A stretch of DNA of 64,000 nucleotides, taken from Montifringilla adamsi. Its lineage: Eukaryota > Chordata > Aves > Passeriformes > Passeridae. The translations under genes were made by a program, and so were the position numbers. The first letter of the stretch is position 1. Every line of letters begins with the position of its first letter. The stretch is from contig JAGGNK010009114.1 of assembly GCA_017590115.1 (NCBI GenBank), positions 20,684,662-20,748,661 on the forward strand, in the 5' to 3' direction. Below are positions 49,132 through 59,600 of this stretch, one piece after another. The notes under the pieces are model-generated. The model did no database searches, was not told the DNA's origin, and worked only from the letters and a program-made list of their open reading frames with translations.

Positions 49132-52100
49132 TCCTTACTTTTGCAATTGAAAATATGATGGAGAATCTAGATGTCACATAGATGCCAGGTAATATTGATT
49201 TTATTAATAGTTAAAACATTCACAGGTGATTGCAACCACTCATAGAGGAGCCCAGAAAGCTCTGGGTGTATCAACATCTTTAGCTGACAGAATAGAGAGG
49301 AGAGTTTGGAAGTTTTGTAACTGTTATACACGATTTTGCAGAGCCTACAATTTTCATTTTTTTTTTTTCCTTTAAATTCTGACCAACTGGGAAAAAAAAT
49401 AGTAGATGGTTATGTTTTTCAGTGTTGCAGCTTACAAAAGTGTCTGGGAAGATGGACTGCTATTGAGGAGTATGCTAAGGTTTTGGGGTTTTTTTTGAAA
49501 AGTGAATGCAGTTCTTAAGCTGGATGACACCCATATAGCAAAGTGAATGTGTTTCTAGACAGGACCCTGACTTTCCATTTGTCTTCCCTTCTTCTAATGG
49601 CATCTTTCCTCTATCTCTCCTCACAACTCCATATCAAAAGTTTATTGTGGTGGCTAAGAGGAAAAAACAAAAGTAATCTCTTCCCCACGTGGCTGTGCAA
49701 TAAAGAGATTTGACAGAGGCAACATCAAGGTATTTATGACTTTGTTGCAAGCCAGCAGATTTTTTAGCAGCTAAGAGCATTCCAGCTCAAGAGGCTGGAT
49801 TCTTATTGTCAGGGCTCAACACCTTCTATAAATCTACAAGCATCAGATAAACAAAAGCCTCACTAATTGTGGCATGAATTCTACTGTCAGCTAAAATCCC
49901 GAGAAAATCAAGCTAATAGAGCAAAAGCCAGGAGCAGTGATAGATTTTATTCTGTATGCTTAGCCCCTTGATTATAGGCTTCTTTCAGAATTACTTTAAT
50001 TTGAAAAAAATTAAAAAACCCAAACCCAACAACTGACCCACCTTTCAAGGGCTAATAACTGGCTCCTTTCTGGCTATTTTCAGGGCTCTATAAAATCCCT
50101 CCTAAGTTTTGGGCCCTTGAAGTGCCTGGGCAATGATCTCCTAAGCAGGGCAGTGGTAGAATAAAACCAAACGTCAGAGACCTGTGCTGTATCCTGTCAG
50201 CACCATGTCTTCCTCCACTAAATACTATTTTTTAAAATCACATAGCCCTTTTCACCATTCCTGTGAGTTGCTTTCCCTGAGCCTCAAGTCACTGGCTTGA
50301 AAGCAAATCATCAGAGCTTTGGTAGCTTACTTAAATTGAGTTGTCAAGTCATACGTCAAACAGAAAGGCTGATTACTGCCAAAATATAAACATACTTCTT
50401 ATTTACAACAGACCTCAGTAGATATCTTACTCAGTTCTCAACTACTCTTGCTCTGCAATGTCAATAGGGATGCCTTCTACCTGTGACATTCACCCTGAAA
50501 AATTTGATGGTAACACTTTCTGACCAGCGTTGTGCTTGTCTGTAACTCAGCAGCTTTACGGCACAGGAAACTCGGATCATGACAAGATTTTTCACAATTA
50601 TGAGCAGCAACTCGGTGGCAGAGTGCTCCTTTATGGGCCTGTTCCAAGAACTGTCAAAACCATCTTCCAGTTCAAGCAGGACAGTTTTGATCACCCCATT
50701 AAGTGGTTTAAAGAGTCCAATTTCTTTGTGAAGGTTCTCAGAGGAAGAAAGCAATTTCTCAAGGCACACAATATTAGTCCCCGAGCAATTGGTCACTGTT
50801 AAGAGACAAGGCTTGAGAGCCTGATGGCTGAGGTCTATTAACTGCTCACAAGACTGATAACAGAGGAAGCTGCAAAGGAAACCTCAGAATTCCAGTCTGA
50901 CAATCTTTTGCACTTCTTGCAATATCACGGTGGAATAGATGCCGCCCAATACACAGATATTTTGTCAGAAACTATTTGTCATTTACAACTTCATAAACAA
51001 AGCAAAAGGTAATTGTATCTGCACTAGATAGGGAGCTTTTAAGTCCCACTTAGTCTCAGCTCATGAATTTCTCTTCTGGTTAATCAGGAAATCAGTGCTG
51101 ACTTTGTAGCTACTACAGGCAGGGTGGAGCCGTTACACCTCTATGTTTAAGTAACAGTGTTAAGTTTTCTTTTCCTTTAGTGTAAGCCACTATTACTCTA
51201 GAGCAATACCATACAGTCCTTCCATCTCCTACAGAGGTTTGTTTCAAAGATTTCTTTGTATTAGAAAATTAGGAAAATACAACCCAAGTATCACAGGGAG
51301 GAGTTGTGCAGGCTCTTTATCAGTTTTCCATGGATCAGACTTTAGAAGTGGCAGAATTTTGAGGCCCTTTTAAGGCCAACCAGTTCTGGCCATGAGCATG
51401 TGGTCAGACAAGTGATCACTGATTCCATATCCCAAGTTTTTCCTGCTCCAAACCAATATTCCACAGTACTGCAGCCACTGCTTGCACCCACATAACCACA
51501 CCCTGATCTTCACAGTGGTTTACTGCAGCTTTGCTTACATCTCTTTCCCAGTAATTAATTTTGCAGTTCATCTAATGAGTCCCTCAGCGTTTCTTTTGCT
51601 TTAATGAAAGTTAATTCCCATACAGTAACTGCACAGCTGGCAGGTATAAACAGAAGCCTTAAACTGTATGATGATGTAGATCTCAGAGAGAACTCCTAAT
51701 ATGTGCTATTAATAAAGACATGAAAATTACCTTGACATCTATTATTTATAAATTTTTAAGAAAACCCAGAATCAAAGATTAGAACTCAATGAGACAGGCA
51801 TCATAATTAGCACTGCTTACATTCAGAGAAGATTTTGCTATTTCATTGCAAGCTTAGAAGCACAAGACATTCAAATTCTAGTAACAAAATTATTTTGACA
51901 TTAAAAATCTTAAAAGACCATTAGGGTCTAAAGTCAGCTATTTTGTAAGAGGGAAGACCAGACAATGCTCAAATCTGAATGGTGGAAGCACTAGAAACAG
52001 AATGGTCCTATTATTTCTCCCATCTTCTTTCCCCAAGGATGAAAAGAAAGTCCACTGATTTTTTTATAAATACTTCAATGCATGTATCAAGTTTCAAATC

Positions 52101-52355
52101 TACCATGCTACCTCCCAAGACCTTATAAATAACAGTCCAATTCATATTGGAATTACTTATGCTTTTGTAACTGCTCCTGGGTTACATTTGAAATGTAAAT
52201 TAAAAGCTGTTTTACTGTAATCACAGATGGCCCACATTTCTAGATTTTGTGACATTTTAGTCTTTCCTTGACACATGAACAATTTTTAAACACTTCTCAC
52301 CACCACTGCAGCCTTGTAAGAGCTGTTACCTACTGCTACAATGGCAGAGATGGAA

Positions 52356-52503
52356 ATATGTGTAATACAATTACTCTTTTACTTTTACTTGTGTATTCTT
52401 CTTCTACTGAAGCCTCCACATTTTTTCCTGTCATATGTGTAATACAATTACTCTTTTACTTGTGTATTCTTCTTCTACTGAAGCCTCCACATTTTTTCCT
52501 GTC
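52356..52503 (+). repeat. 71-77 bp tandem duplication near the DDX18 3' end
   Basis: Copy 1 (52356-52432) and copy 2 (52433-52503) are identical except for 6 extra bases (a repeated CTTTTA-type unit) in copy 1. Each begins ATATGTGTAATACAATTACT and ends TTTTTTCCTGTC. Confidence 0.95.
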
Positions 52504-52947
52504 TGCAGTGTGTATTCCACCCTCTTCCATTTCAGTCTTTTATATTCCTCCTCCAAAATACCCTTCTAGTATATTTATACCCCATTTCCCTTTTGCACTT
52601 ATTGAGTCTCTCCACCCCCCCCAATCCTGTGCCAGGATCTTTGACTTTGCTCACTGCATATACCAAGACTTGAAAGCAATGCACTTTTTAAATTTAAAAG
52701 ATACAACTGCATAACTTCTCACTGCATCAAGGTTACAAAGCATCTTTAATAAATACCTGGGTTGAGTGCTTTAATTTATGTAATCTGCTTTCCTTAATTC
52801 TTTGCAGAGTACACTAGACATCCCCAGATTAATAAATTCAGATTTAAACTGGACATGAAGGAAAACAAAGTATTTCAGTATAGTGTTACCATTGTATCAC
52901 ATTAAACCAGTATTAATCATGTACCAGAAGTGGTATAAGAGACTTGT

Positions 52948-52953
52948 TTTATT
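52948..52953 (-). terminator. DDX18: Candidate DDX18 polyadenylation signal
   Basis: Minus-strand AATAAA about 565 bp after the stop. Closer ATTAAA variants are at 53254-53259 and 53291-53296, so the true site is uncertain. Confidence 0.35.
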
Positions 52954-53517
52954 TTGGACACTGTACTTGTTATACAGATACTATGTTGGAAATTATTCAC
53001 AAGATCATACAGCCTTAATTATTCATCCATGGTTCAGTTCTTAAGGAATCTTCTTATATTCTTCAGTATATTTGATGGCTAAAGCAGAGCTCTGTAGCAT
53101 TAAAATCCCTTGCAGTGATTCATGTGAGCATGAATCTTTTTATCTCACAATGTCCTGATGTTGTCCACTCTAACAATTTTCAGAGGTATGCACAGAAAGA
53201 AGAGTAAATGTAAAGCAAATTCTTCTATAAAACCTAAAGGTATTCTCCCTTTCTTTAATAAAAATCTCTGTAGCATTGACTTCAGGTAATTTTAATGATC
53301 TTCTTCCTTACAACCAGTGTGGCAAAATTCCCTGGCAATATTCTCCTTTAGCCACAGTTCTGAAGAGTCTTCCTGAAGTGAAAAATAAAAGATGTTTCTA
53401 GAAAAGAAAAAATCCTTAAAGAGACCTAAAAATGAGAAAGGAGCTGTTTAAACTGGAAGTAACTGCCAGATGGTTTTGATCAAGGTAGGCTACTCCAAGG
53501 CATTTTAATGACCAGAA

Positions 53518-53660
53518 TTAACGAGAAAACTGTCGATTGTCAGATTTCTTGCTGATGTGTTTGAAGATTTTTGCTTTGTGGACGTTCTTTGATTTCTGGT
53601 AGCCAAATCCCCCACCTCCACCTCTTTTCTGTAGTCTTCTGCCACGGTTGCTGTTCACAT
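53518..53660 (-). CDS. DDX18: DDX18 coding exon 14 (stop codon)
   Basis: Residues 600-646 plus TAA at 53518-53520, acceptor tttag. Encodes [20 protein letters not shown] and [15 protein letters not shown], a glycine run and basic tail likely to contact RNA. Confidence 0.97.
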
Positions 53661-56600
53661 CTAAAATTTCATTGGTTAAAGAATTTGAAAAGGATTTGAA
53701 ATACTGCATTTTGGGTTTAATAGGGGGTTATTGATGTGAGAAAAAAAAAGAAAAGGCTAAGCTACCTAATTACAGAGAAAGCCAGAACTTTGTGCCTGTG
53801 GTTCTAAATACTCCTCCAGCTGTCCAGTTAAGCTGTCCAATGCACTACTGCTTCAAATTCCATCCACTGTCAGGTTTGACAGTAATTTAGATACAGCCTC
53901 CCAGTTCCTGCTCTTGCCCCTCTATGCCAATATTCCATGACTAAGAAACTTAAGCAAATACATTTCAATTAAAATAATTTTGCATGGAGGAGAGCAATAC
54001 TTTGGAACACGGATGCATTCCAGAATCTGCCCAACAGGAACTGAAGCCTGTAAAACATGGACATATGCTAAAAGAGATGTTTGTAGGCATTTTTGCAATT
54101 AATATTTACATTTTCTTTGACAAAGTACTGTTGGAGCATGATGCATTTTTATGGTTATCAGCAGAAAAACTCCAACCCCAACAACAAAACAGCAGAACTT
54201 GAGGTACCACAGGAATTCAGCAAGTTGCACTGAACATTTGTAACACAGAAATTCAGCTTTGAAACACTGCAGTGAAAGGATACTGAGGTCAACAAATGGA
54301 GGAACTTTAAAACCAAACGAAAGGCTGACTTTGGGAAGATCCAAATTATTGACATCATAGATCTGCTTCAGAGAATGGGAGTCGTAAGCTCTGATGTAAG
54401 CTTTGTAAGCCTCCTGGGCTGACTTGTGAAGGAAGTAGTTCTTCTCTATCAGTTTTTCCAGCTGGTGAGGGGAAAAAAAACCCGTAAGAGACATAAACAA
54501 TTATAGCTATTAAAAGTCTATACATTATATTCAGACATTTTTACTGCACAAGTCACAATGACATTCACTCCTCACTTCAGCAAAACTGCTCTGTGACATC
54601 AAAGTGCACAAACAGGTGTAAAATGCTGTTATAAACAAGTAGAGGGACAAAAAATCGTGAAGCTGACTTAGAGTACAAACAAAGCCTCAGCAATATGAAA
54701 ATGTACAGAAATTTACGCTGGGTTGTCCCAAACAAGTTAATCAAGGACAATACACCTGCAGCCACACCACGAAACCATGTGTAAGGGAACAGCCAGCCTG
54801 ACATCTGAACTGTTTGATTCCATGCAATTCCACGCACAGTCTGATCTATCATGGTGCCAATGCACTGTGAAATCAGCAGTATTAATTCTACACCAAAAAT
54901 GGATACACCAGGGTAGATTAAGACATTTTATTTGATGTGGGTCAAGTTTCCATTACTCATTAGATCCCAGTGTTTCATTTGATGATTAACGTACATTAAT
55001 TCAGTGTTCTAAAAATAAGCTACATCAGGCACCACTTCTTCCTGATTATGCTTAATTAGGAACCTCTCTCTGTAAGGACTGTCTTCACTGCTTCCTGTAC
55101 TTGCTACTTTAAATTCAAATTACTGCAAAGAAACTTTACAGAACTCTTATCAAAAGAATGATTCACAGAAGTAATCAATAATAGAAACTCACATCTTCAG
55201 AATTATCTATGCTATTCCACGCACCTCTGTGTTCCTTGGCTATTTTTGTAGCACAGGAGCACAAATGAATTTTAGCTAATGTTGGGCTTTATTAACACCA
55301 GCTAATTAAAAATGCACATGGGTTTATATCCTAACATTCCTAAAGAAGCACACACATTTTTGAGTTGCAGTCATTATAGACATTCTCCAGGCAAATTATA
55401 ACAAAGATATTCAAAGTAGTTGAAATGTAAAAACATGTCATACCTGAGACTGGATGTCTGAGATTTTTGACCAAGAAAATTCAAATTCACTTAGTGGTAC
55501 CTTAAAAACAAAATAAATGAAATACCAACATTATTTACACTGTGTAAATGCTGTGTAAGTGAATGTGTTTAAGACCAAGGGCAAACAGAAAACTAGCTGG
55601 TAGATAACAGTTTTTTTTAATACCACAGCTGTATCTGTAAAGTGCCTTTACATCAATATGACAGTATTATCACTTCCTTTAAGCCAGAGTAATAGAGACA
55701 CTCAGTATGACACCATTTTTTACCACTTTTGCTTTAGAAGTTAAATCACTTTAATTAAAGTCACAAAACAAGTCCATAAGGAGAGCAACCAAACAGCTCT
55801 GTGCAGTTCTGTTAAAATGATTACCTTTAAAAGACTGTTCTTCTTTTGGAATTGAACAAAATTAAATTGATTGTTGGAAAACCAAACCAAACCAAACCAA
55901 CCCAACCCAATAAGTTTTGCCTTTAAAAACCGGACAGAAGTTTACCCTGGCTTGTTTCAGATAACGAAGGAAGCCCAGTTCTTCTGGTCGTAAGATGAGC
56001 AGAGCATGTCCCCTACCGTTTATTCCTCTGGCAGTCCTACCAACACGGTGGATATATTCCTTTGGGAAAGAATAACAGACAACAAGGTCAGGCAGTCTTA
56101 ATCATCAACAGAAAATACACCAAAGTTAACCTCAATATAATGTAATGCATCATTCACTATTTGGTAAGACTTTTTCTTGGCACTGACACGTGGATAAGGG
56201 AAAACAAATGCTGAAGGTGCAAAGCTACATCAGGCTGAGACAGAGCCCCTAAAGCATTTTATCTTTCACTGAAGAAAAAAAATCTTAGTCCATGGTAACT
56301 GAAAATTAAACCTTGATTTTAGAGATTTTTGAATTTCCCTTGTTTACAGTAAACTTTATTCAAGAAAGAATATTATCTTTAAACAAAAAGCAAATTTCAA
56401 CTGGAAAAGCTCAGGGATGCATACGTAAACTCACCCTCCTCTTGAAAAGTGTTTGGCTGTTTAGCTGATTAGATTTGAACTTCACAGCACAAACAATATT
56501 TTAAAATGCAATTCTTAAGAAGGCAACCAAGGTCTTAGCTCGGAGCAGCATTTCCTAGGAGCTGGTGAAGGGCAGGGAAAGAAACCAGCAGCTGGATATG

Positions 56601-59600
56601 ACCATGGCTGAATCCTGCCCTCTGTCAAGCAGCAGTTTCAGCTCTTCTCTGCAACTAAGTTTGTAGTCAGAATTTGATTTCTTGCTGTGACACTTGTCTA
56701 TTTCCTTAACTTACCTTTGGATCATCTGGAGGGTCATACTGGACAATCCAGTCAACCTCAGGAATGTCTAATCCTCTGGCAGCCACATCAGTGCACAGCA
56801 GTATTCCAGACTCTGCATTACAGAACTGGAAAAATGTTGTAGTACGTTTGGTCTGTTTCTGCTTGCCCTGAAAGGAAAAAACCACACTGGGAATGAAAGA
56901 TCAACGAAAAAAATAATTTGAGACATCTTTTCAAATCGTGGTTTTGTACAGACCAAGCAGGAACATTTTGCAGTGAAGAAAAAAAGAAACCACAGAGGGT
57001 TACAAGAAGTGGCACCCCTCAGAGGTTACAATATATCTCCCAAACCATTTAAAAATTGCATAAACATTCTTCTCATGAGCACAACATGCATGTTTCAGGT
57101 TCAGAAAAAGGACATTTGCAACCCTAGCAATATGTTAGACAGATTACAGGTTATAAAAGCAAACAACCAAACAAAACCTTGTCACAGTTCTATCAAAGAA
57201 TTACAAGACATTTCCCCCCAAAACAAAACAAAAAAGGACATTTGTGATTAGTTGCAACTGTTTCATAAACTTTCAGTCAATTCTTTCTTCTAAACTGTGC
57301 ATTTTGTGGTTTTGACAAAAAATTTACAATGCTCATCCAAATGCTAAAAATTGGCATAGTAAATCCAAACATCACCCTGGCCTTAGGAAAAGCATCAAAC
57401 ACTTCAGGCATCAGATTCTGGATTTCTCTGACAAGAAGTTCACTCCATAAAATATTGAATTTTAGTGCTTGTGAAAGGTAACTTCTTGGAAGAAAACAGA
57501 AATGTTGCTACACAGAGAGCATAAATTACTATCAGTGTTCAGCACTGGTTCAAAAAATAGCAAGCCTGATTACTGAAGTGTTATTATATAATTTTTGCTT
57601 TATCTCCTTCCTCTACAGACTAATCAAGACCATCATCAGTTTTATGAGCAGGCTGTCTGTTCATTAGAAACTGGACTGAAACAAACCAGGCAAATGTAAA
57701 GCCAGTAAGAGCTTACAGCTGTTATCAGAATAATTCAAAATAAGTCAATGAATAAGATACTTACATGAATGGCCAAAACAGGCAGATCAATGTAGTTGAG
57801 TAATTCATAGTGGTACTTCACTGACATACATGAAGAAAAAAATACCATCAGTTTCTTCTTCCGGTTCTTCTTGAGGAATGTGAAGAGCAAAAGGAATCTT
57901 TTTTCAGATGGACAGACCACATAACCCTGCAAAAATTTTAAACATTGTTAAATAAAAGTAGTAAGGAGCAAACTTGTGTTTTAGGAGCAGAATTACATCA
58001 GGGAAGGACTACTTTGTGAGAAAAACCTCACCCAACAGTTATACATCTCAAGCATCCCAGGTAAAAAACCACAGGGCTCGGTGTGTTCGGAGATTTCAGC
58101 CCTCCCGCTAATGTTTGTCTTACCTGTTCCAGACCATCTACCGTTGCTGTCTCCTTGTTATCATCAACCCCAACATACAGTGGCTCTTTCTTCAGAGAGA
58201 TCTTGGCCAGATCTTCGACCTTTCTGGTCTGTGTGGCAGAGAAAAGCATCGTCTGTCTGCGCTCTGGAAAATATTTGAAAGACAGCCTCGCTTTTCAAAG
58301 AATTCAAATAGCGATTCTGTAAAATCTAATGGCAAATTTCCCTGGGAAATCTTTCAACTAAATTCTAATTCAAACAATACTGCTACTGACAAACAAAGAG
58401 GTGTAGTTGTATTATGGGGCGTACATCAAGTTTATTTCAGCTGTCCCCACCCTCAAAATCCTAGCTGCTATCAAAACACAGTGTTCTTCCTCTGTAAAAA
58501 TGTTAATAATCATTTGCAATCCAATTTAGACACAAAACAAAATCAAGACCAATCTTCTAATTCTAAATAAATTTTCAGGAATACTACAATATTTTTGTTT
58601 GAAAAAACAATTCAAATTGTGTTTAATACATCAATTACAAAGAATAGTTACATGAAAAATTAGGAAAAGAAAAATTTAAGGCAAATACTTAAACTTCTTC
58701 AAGATACTGGTCTTGGAGGTATCAAAAAAGATTGAGCTGCAAGTCAGAAGCCCTTTTTCCTTGAATTTAAACCTTATTAGGAAATAATGAATTGCAGGAA
58801 ATAAACATGCAGAGGAAGATGAATGAGAAAATGGTAACATTAAACTAAAAGGATTTTATATGAACAGAATTGTATCTCTGAAGAGCATTTGAAAACTCTG
58901 TTCTTCAGATAAATGATGTTGAATAAGTAATATATACTGGCTAGCAGAAAAAAAGGAGAGAGTAAGAAAATCACTATGAAGTTCATTTACAGAACTATAA
59001 AAATTAATAACTTTTCCTATAATAATAGAGTCAGAGACATAATGTTAGTCAAGTGATTTCCAGGAAAGAGAGAATTTTTTTTCTTACTTGGTAAAAGTTT
59101 TATGATCTGTTTCATTTCTTCTTCAAATCCAACCTCCAAGATTCGATCTGCCTCATCAATTACCAAACATTGCAAGTTCTTGTACATGAAACCTGGAGTG
59201 TTCTAGAAGATTAACAAACTCACAGTCAGACAGGGAAAGGAGTTTTTATTATGTTTTAACAAACAGATTAGACATCAATATTGTATCTACCTGCATATGA
59301 TCCAGCAGTCTTCCTGGTGTGGCTACAATGATGTTGATTCCATTTCCAAGCTTCTGTGCTTCTGCTGATCTGTTACTGCCCCCCATTATCAGACCATAGG
59401 TATGAATGTGATGATTCATAAGTTCTTTAAGAACTCCGTAGGTTTGCATCGCCAGCTCTCGAGTAGGAGAAAGAATAATAACACCCGTTCCTAAAAAAAT
59501 ACATCAACCAGAGAGTCAGTTACAATTCATCCAACCCCTCAAATGGCTGCTTTGCAGTAAAATTCGGCTGTGAAATGAAGAGCCTTACCATTCCTAGGCA

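Larger units (their letters stand above)
47966..52940. other. Intergenic region between HTR5B and DDX18
   Basis: AT-rich DNA with homopolymer and low-complexity runs and two short tandem duplications listed separately. No supported exon; open frames here are short, lack family resemblance and have no splice context. Confidence 0.6.
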
